Shown here: piece after piece, positions 1 to 8,039 of the stretch
How the letters are laid out: every line of letters begins with the position of its first letter
Position numbering within the stretch: position 1 is the first letter of the stretch
Assembly (NCBI RefSeq): GCF_002091715.1
Contig: NZ_BDAG01000030.1
Coordinates: 28,213-92,212 of the forward strand
DNA from: Pseudomonas migulae NBRC 103157
GTDB taxonomy: Bacteria > Pseudomonadota > Gammaproteobacteria > Pseudomonadales > Pseudomonadaceae
Reading direction: 5' to 3'
DNA: 64,000 bases
Program-made: the position numbers and the translations under genes
Notes under the pieces: generated by a model
What the model was told of the DNA's origin: nothing
Databases searched by the model: none
Seen by the model: the letters and a program-made list of their open reading frames with translations, nothing else

Positions 1-2284
1 TGCCTTTCTGTACACGGGCGCGAACCGGTGCCCAGTCCAGGGATTCGTTCAGGTCAACGTCGATGTACTTCTGGCCACGTTGCTCGATCAGGATCTGTTG
101 CGAATCCAGCGGCAGGATGCCTTTGGACCACAGCGAACCCTGGAACGTCTCGTAAGCGCCGCGCTCGTCGGCCAGGTCGCAGGACGCCTGGATGGCGTAG
201 TAGCTGACGGCCTCCATCGACTTGTCGGCAAACTCGACGGCCGCATCGGAACCGTAAGGAATGTGCTGCAGGTACAAAGCGTCCTGGAAGCCCATGATGC
301 CCAGACCGACCGGACGGTGCTTGAAGTTGGAGTTCTTCGCTTGTGGCACCGAGTAGTAGTTGATGTCGATTACGTTATCGAGCATGCGAACGGCGGTGTT
401 CACGGTGCGTTCCAGCTTGGCGGTGTCCAGCTTGCCGTTGACGATGTGGTTCGGCAGGTTGATCGAACCCAGGTTGCAAACGGCGATCTCGTCCTTGTTG
501 GTGTTCAAGGTGATCTCGGTGCACAGGTTCGAGCTGTGGACCACGCCGACGTGCTGCTGCGGGCTACGCAGGTTGCACGGGTCTTTGAAGGTCAGCCATG
601 GGTGGCCGGTTTCAAACAGCATGGACAGCATTTTGCGCCACAGGTCTTTGGCCTGGATGGTCTTGAACAGCTTGACCTTGCCCGGGTACTCGGTCAGGGC
701 TTCGTAGTACTCGTAACGCTCTTCGAAGGCCTTGCCGGTCAGGTCGTGCAGGTCCGGTACTTCGGACGGCGAGAACAGGGTCCACTTGCCGTCATCGAAG
801 ACACGCTTCATGAACAGGTCAGGGATCCAGTTGGCGGTGTTCATGTCGTGGGTACGACGACGATCATCACCGGTGTTCTTGCGCAGTTCGATGAACTCTT
901 CGATGTCCATGTGCCAGGTTTCCAGGTAGGCACAGACAGCGCCTTTGCGCTTGCCACCCTGGTTAACGGCGACGGCGGTGTCGTTCACTACTTTCAGGAA
1001 CGGAACCACGCCCTGGGATTTGCCGTTGGTGCCCTTGATGTACGAACCCAGCGCACGAACCGGTGTCCAGTCGTTGCCCAGGCCGCCAGCGAATTTCGAC
1101 AACATGGCGTTGTCGTGGATCGCGTGGTAGATGCCCGACAGGTCATCCGGAACGGTGGTCAGGTAGCAGCTCGACAGCTGTGGACGCAGGGTGCCGGCGT
1201 TGAACAGGGTCGGAGTCGAGGACATGTAGTCGAAGGACGACAACAGGTTGTAGAACTCGATCGCACGGTCTTCTTTCTGCTTCTCTTCGATCGCCAGGCC
1301 CATGGCCACGCGCATGAAGAAGATTTGCGGCAGTTCGAAGCGGATACCGTCCTTGTGGATGAAGTAACGGTCGTACAGGGTTTGCAGGCCCAGGTAAGTG
1401 AACTGCTGATCGCGCTCGTGGTTGATCGCCTTGCCGAGTTTTTCCAGGTCGAAGGTGGCCAGGACCGGGTTCAGCAATTCGAATTCGATACCCTTGGCGA
1501 TGTACGCAGGCAGCGCCTTGGCGTACAGGTCGACCATTTCGTGGTGGGTCGCGCTGTCGGCGACGCCAAGGAAGCCCAGGCCTTCGGCACGCAGGGTGTC
1601 CATCAGCAGGCGAGCAGTCACGAACGAGTAGTTCGGCTCACGCTCGACCAGCGTACGGGCGGTCATCACCAGGGCAGTGTTGACGTCGGTCAGGGCCACG
1701 CCGTCGTACAGGTTTTTCAGGGTTTCGCGCTGGATCAGGTCGCCGTCGACTTCTTCCAGGCCTTCGCACGCTTCAGTGACGATGGTGTTCAGGCGACCCA
1801 TGTCCAGCGGTGCAAAAGTGCCATCGGCGCGGGTAATACGGATCGAGGGGTGAGCGTTGACCGTTTCTTCTGCCGGAGCGTGGGCAGCGCGTTGTTTCGA
1901 ACGACCGTCGCGGTAGATCACGTAGTCGCGAGCCACTTTCTGCTCGCCGGCACGCATCAGGGCCAGTTCGACCTGGTCCTGGATTTCTTCGATGTGGATG
2001 GTGCCGCCCGACGGCATGCGACGCTTGAAGGTCGCGGTGACCTGTTCGGTCAGGCGGGCAACGGTGTCATGGATTCGCGACGAAGCGGCAGCGGTGCCAC
2101 CCTCAACTGCGAGAAACGCTTTGGTGATCGCGACGGTGATTTTGTCATCGGTATAAGGAACGACAGTGCCGTTACGCTTGATCACGCGCAGCTGGCCAGG
2201 CGCGGTGGCGGACAGATCCGAAGTCGAATCAGCGGCCTGCGGCAAGGTGCCTTGCGGGTTCTCGCGAGTTGTGTCGGTTTGCAT
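1..2284 (-). CDS. nrdA: Ribonucleoside-diphosphate reductase class Ia, alpha subunit (5' part, runs off the window)
   Basis: Catalytic subunit that reduces ribonucleotides to deoxyribonucleotides with the NrdB radical subunit. The minus strand is open from an ATG at 2284 to the window edge, giving 761 residues. Two N-terminal ATP-cone-like segments are visible: the first starts near residue 31 (QLRVIKRNGTVVPYT), the second is PSIRITRADGTFAPLDMGRL. Paired ATP cones are known in Pseudomonas NrdA. Active-site cysteines are Cys373 (QLSSCYL), Cys588 (SSNLCTE, thiyl-radical site) and Cys603 (AVCNLGS). A GGAGA ribosome site lies just upstream of the ATG. The missing C-terminus should carry the Cys-x-x-Cys redox tail. 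The 791-residue frame on the opposite strand is a shadow. Confidence 0.96.
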   Translation of the reverse strand, partial: MQTDTTRENPQGTLPQAADSTSDLSATAPGQLRVIKRNGTVVPYTDDKITVAITKAFLAVEGGTAAASSRIHDTVARLTEQVTATFKRRMPSGGTIHIEEIQDQVELALMRAGEQKVARDYVIYRDGRSKQRAAHAPAEETVNAHPSIRITRADGTFAPLDMGRLNTIVTEACEGLEEVDGDLIQRETLKNLYDGVALTDVNTALVMTARTLVEREPNYSFVTARLLMDTLRAEGLGFLGVADSATHHEMVDLYAKALPAYIAKGIEFELLNPVLATFDLEKLGKAINHERDQQFTYLGLQTLYDRYFIHKDGIRFELPQIFFMRVAMGLAIEEKQKEDRAIEFYNLLSSFDYMSSTPTLFNAGTLRPQLSSCYLTTVPDDLSGIYHAIHDNAMLSKFAGGLGNDWTPVRALGSYIKGTNGKSQGVVPFLKVVNDTAVAVNQGGKRKGAVCAYLETWHMDIEEFIELRKNTGDDRRRTHDMNTANWIPDLFMKRVFDDGKWTLFSPSEVPDLHDLTGKAFEERYEYYEALTEYPGKVKLFKTIQAKDLWRKMLSMLFETGHPWLTFKDPCNLRSPQQHVGVVHSSNLCTEITLNTNKDEIAVCNLGSINLPNHIVNGKLDTAKLERTVNTAVRMLDNVIDINYYSVPQAKNSNFKHRPVGLGIMGFQDALYLQHIPYGSDAAVEFADKSMEAVSYYAIQASCDLADERGAYETFQGSLWSKGILPLDSQQILIEQRGQKYIDVDLNESLDWAPVRARVQKG

Positions 2285-2317
2285 GGGGGGTTGTCTCCAC
2301 ATTCTCTATGTTTGTTT

Positions 2318-2336
2318 GGGCACCATCATGGTGCCC
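2318..2336 (-). promoter_or_regulatory. Perfect hairpin in the nrdA leader
   Basis: GGGCACCAT-C-ATGGTGCCC is a perfect 9-bp-arm palindrome with a one-base centre. It lies about 20 bases ahead of the nrdA ribosome site. In RNA it would fold into a very stable stem at the end of a long leader. It has no T-run, so it is not an obvious terminator. A role in message stability or translation is inference. Confidence 0.5.
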
Positions 2337-2649
2337 ACCGTTCTGTCCTGAAGCACTACAACCGGCGGGGCCGGGCATACCAACTTCGGGACAGATCAGG
2401 AAGGGGGCTATTGGGGCGCCGCTTCCATGCCGAAGTCTTTGGTCCCAAGCCTTGAGCCTGAAACCGGAATCCTTTTGGGTGACAGTAATTGACTGCAACA
2501 CCCGTACCGTTAACGCCGTTTTCGGCTCAAAAACAGTAGCCATCCGCACGCGCGGTTTGGTCTTTCGAAAATACGTTTGGTTCAACCGGACAGAGGCAAT
2601 AAAAGCGCTTGAAATCGGTGTCCGATTTGTGTTTGGTTTTTGGCATAAA

Positions 2650-2696
2650 ACCCTACATGTAGGGTTTTTTTGGCGCCGGGGTACAAGATAATGCGT
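2650..2696 (-). promoter_or_regulatory. Tandem NrdR-box pair of nrdA
   Basis: Two 16-bp sites match the NrdR consensus acaCwAtATaTwGtgt. Site 1 at 2650-2665 reads ACCCTACATGTAGGGT, at the core of a perfect 22-bp palindrome (2647-2668). Site 2 at 2681-2696 reads ACGCATTATCTTGTAC on the minus strand. Their centres are exactly 31 bp apart, the three-turn spacing described for NrdR box pairs. Site 2 covers the predicted -10, as expected for repression by the ATP-cone repressor NrdR. Confidence 0.75.
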
Positions 2697-2713
2697 TTTG
2701 GAGGGTGTTGCAA
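2685..2713 (-). promoter_or_regulatory. Candidate sigma-70 promoter of nrdA
   Basis: On the minus strand TTGCAA (2713-2708) and TATCTT (2690-2685) are separated by 17 bases, each matching consensus at 4 of 6 positions. Transcription would start near 2678, giving a leader of about 390 bases. I see no recognisable gene or riboswitch in that leader (2285-2678) apart from the hairpin at 2318-2336. Confidence 0.5.
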
Positions 2714-2722
2714 CGTACTACC

Positions 2723-2743
2723 TGTGGATAAACCTGTGCGTAA
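2723..2743 (-). promoter_or_regulatory. DnaA boxes upstream of nrdA
   Basis: A perfect DnaA box TTATCCACA sits at 2731-2723 on the minus strand. A weaker copy TTACGCACA (7 of 9) is 12 bp further upstream at 2743-2735. Both lie just upstream of the predicted -35. DnaA boxes ahead of nrdAB are known in E. coli and link dNTP supply to replication initiation. The same logic here is inference. Confidence 0.6.
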
Positions 2744-2897
2744 ATTGTGTGTGAAAGAGGGAACCGGCGTGTAGGCCGCGACCTAGCTGGAGCGGACCGT
2801 TATTCACTGATTTCCAGCGACTGAAAACAGTCATTCGGATTTTTAAGGGCGCGAACCCTATCACAAAAAAACGGTGTGTCCGAACGCATTTGCCGAC

Positions 2898-2926
2898 TTG
2901 TGTTCTGCACGAGTGACGTTTATACA
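2898..2926 (+). promoter_or_regulatory. Candidate promoter of rstAB
   Basis: TTGTGT (2898-2903), a 17-base spacer and TATACA (2921-2926) lie about 100 bases upstream of the rstA start. The matches to consensus are modest. I see nothing recognisable between 2744 and 2897. Confidence 0.35.
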
Positions 2927-3022
2927 ATCGGCCGGTACATACGCATTCTTATCCTCCCCAATCATTACAAAAAGACGGGCGGATCCTTCCTTTATAAGTG
3001 TTGTTGGCAAGCAGAGGTCACC

Positions 3023-3745
3023 GTGGAGCAAGAAGCCTGGCAGGTATTGATTGTGGAAGACGACCAGCGTCTGGCCGAACTGACCCGCGATTACCTGGAA
3101 GCCAACGGCCTGCGCGTGTCGATCGAGGGTAATGGCGCCCTGGCCGCAGCCCGCATCATCAAGGAGAAACCGGACCTGGTGATCCTCGACCTGATGCTGC
3201 CGGGCGAAGATGGCCTGAGCATTTGCCGCAAGGTCCGCGACAAGTTCGATGGCCCGATCCTGATGCTCACCGCCCGTACCGACGACACCGATCAGATTCT
3301 CGGTCTCGACCTGGGCGCCGACGACTACGTGTGCAAACCAGTGCGCCCGCGCTTGCTGCTGGCGCGCATCCAGGCGTTGCTGCGCCGCAGTGAAACACCT
3401 GAGCCGGTCCCGGAAAAACAACGGCGTCTGCAATTCGGCCCGCTGGTGGTCGATAACGCGCTGCGTGAAGCCTGGCTGCATGACAACGGCATCGAATTGA
3501 CCAGCGCCGAGTTCGATCTGCTGTGGTTGCTGGTGGCCAACGCCGGACGCATCCTGTCTCGCGAAGAGATTTTCACCGCCCTGCGCGGCATCGGTTATGA
3601 CGGCCAGGACCGTTCCATCGACGTGCGCATCTCGCGCATCCGGCCGAAGATCGGCGACGACCCGGACCATCCGCGTCTGATCAAGACCATTCGCAGCAAA
3701 GGTTATCTGTTCGTGCCTGAAGCCTGCGTAGATCCCTCGCTGTGA
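3023..3745 (+). CDS. rstA: OmpR-family response regulator, RstA type
   Basis: DNA-binding response regulator, 240 residues. The receiver domain shows the acidic pair (VEDD), phosphoacceptor Asp56 (DLVILDLMLPGEDG) and the conserved Lys in VCKP. The C-terminal winged helix ends with the usual IKTIRSKGYLFVPEA. I place the start at the GTG at 3023, because AGAGGT lies just upstream and the protein then begins directly at the receiver; the frame is open further upstream without a ribosome site. It overlaps the kinase gene by four bases (GTGA), so the pair is one operon. P. aeruginosa has an RstAB-type pair next to nrdA. Confidence 0.88.
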   Translation: MEQEAWQVLIVEDDQRLAELTRDYLEANGLRVSIEGNGALAAARIIKEKPDLVILDLMLPGEDGLSICRKVRDKFDGPILMLTARTDDTDQILGLDLGADDYVCKPVRPRLLLARIQALLRRSETPEPVPEKQRRLQFGPLVVDNALREAWLHDNGIELTSAEFDLLWLLVANAGRILSREEIFTALRGIGYDGQDRSIDVRISRIRPKIGDDPDHPRLIKTIRSKGYLFVPEACVDPSL

Positions 3746-5352
3746 ATTCGATCTTCCTGCGCATCTATGGAGGCATGTGCGCGGCGCTGATTCTGGTGGC
3801 CGTGCTCGGCGTGCTGGCCCTGCACATGCTCAACCAGGTGCGCAGCGAGCAGTACCGCGAGCGCCTGGCCCACGGCACGTTCTCGCTGATGGCCGACAAC
3901 CTGCAACCCATGAACGAAACCCAGCGTCACCGCGCCTTGCTGGTGTGGGAGCGGCTGCTGGGTATTCCCCTGGCGCTGAAAACCTTCGCCCAGACTGACC
4001 TCGATATGACCCAGCGCACCCGCGTACTGCGCGGCCAGGCGCTGGTGGAACAGACCGGCCCCCATGCGGCGAAGGTGTATCGACTGGTCAGCGACCGGGA
4101 ACAGTTGGTGCTCACCGGCGAGGTGCAGCAGATCAGCGAACAACTGGCCAGGGCGACGATTTATCTGCTTGCCGATGAGCTGGTACGGGTGCCGGTGGCC
4201 GAGCAGCCCAAGCGCCTGGCGCAGATAAAGGAAGAGAAGGGTTTCGGTTTCGATCTGCGGCTGGTCACGGTCGGTGAGGCCGACATGGATGAAGACCAGA
4301 GCCGCCGTGTGGCCGAAGGCGACACGGTGATGGCGCTGGGCAAGGAGGGCGATTCGATCCGGGTGTTTGCCGGCATGGTCGGCACGCCGTGGGTGCTGGA
4401 AATCGGTCCGCTGTACCAGATGAATCCTTACCCGCCAGAATGGCTGGTGCTGATCGCGGCACTCGGTTTGAGCCTGATCGGTTTGATCGTCTATTTGCTG
4501 GTGCGTCAATTGGAGCGTCGTTTGCGTGGCCTCGAAGCGGCCGCCACGCGCATCGCCAAAGGCAGCCTGGAAACCCGCGTGCCGGCACGTGGCGCAGACT
4601 CGGTCGGGCGCCTGGCGTCGGCGTTCAACGGCATGGCCGAGCACCTGCAACAGTTGCTGGCGGTTCAGCGGGAGCTGGTGCGCGCTGTGTCACACGAATT
4701 GCGCACGCCGGTGGCGCGCCTGCGGTTTGGCCTGGAGATGATCGGCTCGGCCACTACGCCTCAGGCCTTGGAGAAATATTGCGAAGGCATGGACCACGAC
4801 ATCGAGGATCTCGACCGGCTGGTGGACGAGATGCTGACTTACGCGCGGTTGGAACAGGGTTCGCCGGCGCTGAATTTCCAGCGAATCGATCTGGATGCGC
4901 TGGTCAATCAAGTGATCGAAGAGTTGGCGCCACTGCGCGCCGATGTCACGGTGCAGCGCGGGTTGTGCCTGTCGGCGGCCGATTGTGACGACGCCTGGGT
5001 CGAAGCCGAGCCTCGCTATTTGCACCGGGCGATTCAGAACCTGGTAAGCAATGCCATGCGCCATGCTCAGTCGCGGGTGACCGTGAGTTATCAGGTGGGG
5101 CAGCAGCGGTGTCGGGTCGATATAGAGGACGACGGGCCGGGCGTTCCCGAATCGGCGTGGGAGAAAATATTTACACCGTTCCTGCGACTGGATGACAGCA
5201 GGACCCGCGCGTCGGGCGGGCATGGGTTGGGTTTGTCGATCGTGCGGCGGATCATCCATTGGCATGACGGGCGGGCGTTGATCAGCAAGAGCAAGAGTCT
5301 GGGCGGGGCTTGCTTTAGCTTGAGTTGGCCGAGGAATCAGGAGAAGCGTTGA
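3742..5352 (+). CDS. rstB: Sensor histidine kinase, RstB type
   Basis: Inner-membrane sensor kinase, 536 residues, partner of the preceding regulator. An N-terminal membrane segment (about residues 7-28) is followed by a periplasmic region, a second membrane helix (about 232-252), a HAMP linker and the dimerisation helix with phosphoacceptor His in AVSHELRTPVARLRFGLEM. The ATP-binding boxes are NLVSNAMRHA, DDGPGVPE and GHGLGLSIVRRI. It starts with GTG at 3742, overlapping the rstA stop. The signal sensed cannot be read from the sequence. The next element is a REP pair. Confidence 0.87.
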   Translation: MNSIFLRIYGGMCAALILVAVLGVLALHMLNQVRSEQYRERLAHGTFSLMADNLQPMNETQRHRALLVWERLLGIPLALKTFAQTDLDMTQRTRVLRGQALVEQTGPHAAKVYRLVSDREQLVLTGEVQQISEQLARATIYLLADELVRVPVAEQPKRLAQIKEEKGFGFDLRLVTVGEADMDEDQSRRVAEGDTVMALGKEGDSIRVFAGMVGTPWVLEIGPLYQMNPYPPEWLVLIAALGLSLIGLIVYLLVRQLERRLRGLEAAATRIAKGSLETRVPARGADSVGRLASAFNGMAEHLQQLLAVQRELVRAVSHELRTPVARLRFGLEMIGSATTPQALEKYCEGMDHDIEDLDRLVDEMLTYARLEQGSPALNFQRIDLDALVNQVIEELAPLRADVTVQRGLCLSAADCDDAWVEAEPRYLHRAIQNLVSNAMRHAQSRVTVSYQVGQQRCRVDIEDDGPGVPESAWEKIFTPFLRLDDSRTRASGGHGLGLSIVRRIIHWHDGRALISKSKSLGGACFSLSWPRNQEKR

Positions 5353-5374
5353 GTCTTGCGGTGAATGTTCCGCC

Positions 5375-5442
5375 GCCATCGCCAGCAAGCCGGCTCCTAC
5401 AGATTCGCGCGGACCTGTAGGAGCCGGCTTGCTGGCGATGGC
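5375..5442. repeat. REP inverted pair (GCCGGCTTGCTGGCGA type)
   Basis: Two 28-base arms (5375-5402 and 5415-5442) are near-perfect reverse complements around a 12-base centre. The arms contain GGAGCCGGCTTGCTGGCGAT, one of the two main Pseudomonas REP families in this window. It lies between convergent genes and probably acts as a transcript-end hairpin. Confidence 0.85.
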
Positions 5443-5465
5443 GCTCTGAAAAACGCCGAATACCT

Positions 5466-6200
5466 TCAGGCCTTGATACTGACCAGACTCAACAACTGCC
5501 CATCCATCATCCCGAACTGCGCATCCAGCTCTGTGCCATTTCGCCACTCACTGGACAGGTCGGTCAGCAACCGCAACCGCACCTCACCCCCCTCGCTCCA
5601 CTCCAGCACTTCGGCATGTTCAAAATAAAACCGCTGCTGAACGATTGGGTAGAGCGCCTTGAACAAACTCTCTTTCACCGAAAACGTCAGCGTCACCAGC
5701 ATCGCCAGTTGATCGAGAGGCCCGGCGGCCATGCGCTGCAATTCCGCTGGCGTAAGTATTTCCCCAGCCAGGCGTTCCGCCCGTTCGGGGGCGAGCAGGT
5801 TTTCCAGGTCCATGCCCAAGCCGCGCCAGTGGGTTTTCTGCGCGACAATCGCTGCCGCCCGGCCGGTGGTGTGGGTGATCGAGCCGCTGATGTGCGCAGG
5901 CCAGACCGGCGCCCGGTCTTCGCCGATGGCCGGGACCACATTCAGCCCTTGCAGCTGTTGCAGTGCGGCCCGCGCGCAAATCCGCCCGGCCAGGAATTCT
6001 GCCTGACGCTTGGCGACGGAGCGCTGAATAGTCGCGGGGGGCTCGATGGCGCTGCGCTGGAAATCATCGATGGCCAGTTGCGAGGTATCGAATTGCGTGC
6101 TCAGCAGCACCGTATCGGGCAGCACAAACGGCAGCGGCCAATGGGCATCGAGCGGGGTGCAGCAAACGGGCAGGGCGGGGAGGGCATTCATGTCGGGCAT
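5466..6200 (-). CDS. pcpS: 4'-phosphopantetheinyl transferase (PcpS/EntD type)
   Basis: Transfers the phosphopantetheine arm of CoA to carrier proteins of fatty acid synthesis and siderophore or peptide synthetases. The 244-residue protein has the family signatures: WRGLGMDLENLL with the magnesium-binding Asp and Glu, and FSVKESLFKALYPI with the Lys-Glu pair. The N-terminal arginine-rich helix (KRQAEFLAGRICAR) contacts CoA in relatives. In P. aeruginosa one enzyme of this type, PcpS, serves both primary and secondary metabolism. It stands alone between REP pairs. Confidence 0.9.
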   Translation of the reverse strand: MPDMNALPALPVCCTPLDAHWPLPFVLPDTVLLSTQFDTSQLAIDDFQRSAIEPPATIQRSVAKRQAEFLAGRICARAALQQLQGLNVVPAIGEDRAPVWPAHISGSITHTTGRAAAIVAQKTHWRGLGMDLENLLAPERAERLAGEILTPAELQRMAAGPLDQLAMLVTLTFSVKESLFKALYPIVQQRFYFEHAEVLEWSEGGEVRLRLLTDLSSEWRNGTELDAQFGMMDGQLLSLVSIKA

Positions 6201-6255
6201 TTTGCCGGGTTGCCTTCGGGCTGGGTAGCCCTGACGTTAGACCGCGTTATCGTTC

Positions 6256-6346
6256 TTCGCGGGCAAGCCTTGCTCCTACAGGTTTTATGTCGATCACGAA
6301 ATGGCTGAACGACACAAAACCTGTAGGAGCAAGGCTTGCCCGCGAA
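6256..6346. repeat. Inverted repeat, REP variant (CGCGGGCAAGCCTTGCTCC type)
   Basis: TTCGCGGGCAAGCCTTGCTC and its reverse complement flank a short centre. The symmetry extends inward through CTACAGGTTTT/AAAACCTGTAG. It differs from the two main REP families of the window. It lies downstream of the hydrolase gene and upstream of pcpS, both on the minus strand. Confidence 0.75.
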
Positions 6347-6369
6347 AGACTTCGCCGCGGTCTACCTGT

Positions 6370-7161
6370 TCAGCTAAAAATCTTCTTGAAGAAGGCCTGC
6401 ATGTCCGCCCACGACTTTTCATCCGCTGCCTTGTTGTAACCGATATCCGGACCGCCATGATCGCCATGGCCCAGGCGATCCGCGTCCGGATTGCTGAACC
6501 CGTGCTTGGCGCCCTCAAGGCTGACGAACTGATAATCGGCCCCGGCCTTGTCCATCTCGGCCTTGAATGCCGCCACGTTTTCCGCCGTGACCATGCTGTC
6601 CAGCGCACCGTGCTCGACCAGGATTTTCGCCTTCACGCTGCCCGGCGTCGCAGGTGCTTTTGTCGCCAGCGCCCCGTGGAAACTCACGACGCCCGCCAGC
6701 GGTACGCCCTGGCGCGCCGCGTTCAGTACCACCGCGCCACCAAAGCAATAACCGATGGCCGCCACCTTGTCCGGGTCGGTTTGCGCCTGTTTCTTCAACA
6801 GATCGAGCCCCGCCTGGAAGCGGGCACTGGACGCAGCGCTGTCTTTCAACGCGGCCTGCATGAAGGCCATGGCGTCCTTGGGATGCTCGGTGTTCTTGCC
6901 GTCGCCGTACATGTCGATGGCCAGCGCGCTGTAACCCAGACCGGCCAGGTCACGGGCGCGACGCTTGGTGTAGTCGTTGAGCCCCCACCACTCATGCACC
7001 ACCACCACGCCCGGGCGTGGGCCTTTGATCGCGTCGTCGTAGGCGTAGTAACCGATCAGCGTCGTACCGTCGGGGCTCTGATAAGGAATTTCCTGAGTCT
7101 TGATGGCAGCCTGACTGAGCCCACTCAAGGCCAGCAACAGCGAAGCGAGGAATACGCGCAT
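6370..7161 (-). CDS. Secreted dienelactone hydrolase family protein
   Basis: Alpha/beta-fold hydrolase, 263 residues. The first 18 residues form a clean signal peptide (MRVFLASLLLALSGLSQA), so the enzyme is probably periplasmic. The nucleophile elbow is GYCFGG with Cys in place of Ser, as in dienelactone hydrolases. The acid is likely Asp in EHGALDSMV and the histidine is in GAKHGFSNPDAD. The natural substrate is unknown; dienelactone from chlorocatechol breakdown is unlikely without neighbouring pathway genes. It is transcribed away from oprH. Confidence 0.85.
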   Translation of the reverse strand: MRVFLASLLLALSGLSQAAIKTQEIPYQSPDGTTLIGYYAYDDAIKGPRPGVVVVHEWWGLNDYTKRRARDLAGLGYSALAIDMYGDGKNTEHPKDAMAFMQAALKDSAASSARFQAGLDLLKKQAQTDPDKVAAIGYCFGGAVVLNAARQGVPLAGVVSFHGALATKAPATPGSVKAKILVEHGALDSMVTAENVAAFKAEMDKAGADYQFVSLEGAKHGFSNPDADRLGHGDHGGPDIGYNKAADEKSWADMQAFFKKIFS

Positions 7162-7207
7162 GGTCGGATCTCCTGCAAAAAGTCGTTAAAACAGCCGGTG
7201 CGATTCG

Positions 7208-7246
7208 GTTCAGCTCAGGTTCAGAGTGCGTTCAGGGGGAGTTCAG
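7208..7246 (+). promoter_or_regulatory. Four-fold GTTCAG direct repeat, PhoP operator of oprH-phoPQ
   Basis: GTTCAG occurs at 7208, 7219, 7230 and 7241, each separated by exactly five bases, so the copies fall on one face of the helix at 11-bp steps. PhoP boxes are pairs of such hexamers with 5-bp spacers; here two boxes are stacked. The array ends about 60 bases upstream of the oprH ATG. Self-activation by PhoP under low magnesium is known for the P. aeruginosa operon. Confidence 0.85.
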
Positions 7247-7307
7247 GGGCAGGTGAGTAACCTTGCGCCATACCCGAAAAGCACATGGCTCATGAGGAAA
7301 TTCCCCA

Positions 7308-7910
7308 ATGACTACCTTCAAGAAACTGCTTCTGGCTTTCACCGTCATGGGTGCAAGCGTAGCCGCCCACGCGGCGGACGATAACTTTGCCAGCCTTACT
7401 TTTGGACAGACCAGCGACAAGGTCAAAAAGTCCAACGCCCTGAACACCAACCTCAACAACCCGAACGCCGACGGCGTGATCGACAAGGACAACACCTGGG
7501 GATTGCGTCTGGGCCAGCAAAACAGCCAGGGCCGCTACTACGCGACTTACGACAACGTGTCGGGCTCGCACAATGGCATTAAACTGCGCCAGGAAAACCT
7601 GCTGGGCAGCTACGATCTGTTCTATCCGGTGGGAGGCAGCACTAAACTGTTTGGCGGCGCCACGGCCGGTCTGACCAAACTGACCCAGGACTCCCCAGGT
7701 TTCAGCCGCGACAGCGACATTGGTTACGCCGTCGGCGGCCAGTTGGGTGTGTTGCAGCAGGTTTCGCAAAACACCTCGGTTGAACTGGGTTACCGTTACC
7801 TGCGCAGCAATGCCAGCACCGAGATGAGCGAGCGCGGCGGCAGCAAACAGGGTTCGCTGGACCTGACCAGCAGCGCCCAGACATACCTGTCCGCCAACTA
7901 CGCTTTCTAA
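7308..7910 (+). CDS. oprH: Outer-membrane protein OprH
   Basis: Small eight-stranded beta-barrel of the outer membrane that binds lipopolysaccharide and steadies it when magnesium is scarce. The 200-residue precursor has a signal peptide ending AAHA. The rest resembles P. aeruginosa OprH along its length (TFGQTSDKVKKSN, GRYYATYDNVSG, GYRYLRSNASTEMS) and ends in the barrel signature Phe. It is the first gene of an oprH-phoP-phoQ unit, preceded by PhoP-type repeats. A hairpin separates it from phoP, which may let oprH be expressed more strongly. Confidence 0.92.
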   Translation: MTTFKKLLLAFTVMGASVAAHAADDNFASLTFGQTSDKVKKSNALNTNLNNPNADGVIDKDNTWGLRLGQQNSQGRYYATYDNVSGSHNGIKLRQENLLGSYDLFYPVGGSTKLFGGATAGLTKLTQDSPGFSRDSDIGYAVGGQLGVLQQVSQNTSVELGYRYLRSNASTEMSERGGSKQGSLDLTSSAQTYLSANYAF

Positions 7911-7933
7911 ACAGGTCGCGGGCATGTGCGAAA

Positions 7934-7970
7934 AACCTGTGGGAGCGGCGGTGCGGCGATCCCACAGGTT
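7934..7970 (+). terminator. Hairpin between oprH and phoP
   Basis: AACCTGTGGGA (7934-7944) pairs with TCCCACAGGTT (7960-7970) around a 15-base GC-rich loop. No T-run follows, so it is more likely a partial attenuator or 3'-end stabiliser of oprH mRNA than a full terminator. Confidence 0.45.
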
Positions 7971-8039
7971 CTGCGCCTTGTCAGGCATAGAGGTGCGAAA
8001 CTGTGTTGCTGGAGATATCGATTTGCGTAGGAGAGCGTC

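Noticed and set aside
80..2455. Long plus-strand frame of 791 codons over nrdA
   Set aside because: It is the antisense shadow of nrdA; the minus strand encodes a complete, motif-bearing reductase, and the plus frame has no domain or ribosome site.
2229..2585. 118-codon minus frame in the nrdA leader
   Set aside because: It overlaps the nrdA start in another frame, has low-complexity content and no ribosome site; treated as leader RNA.
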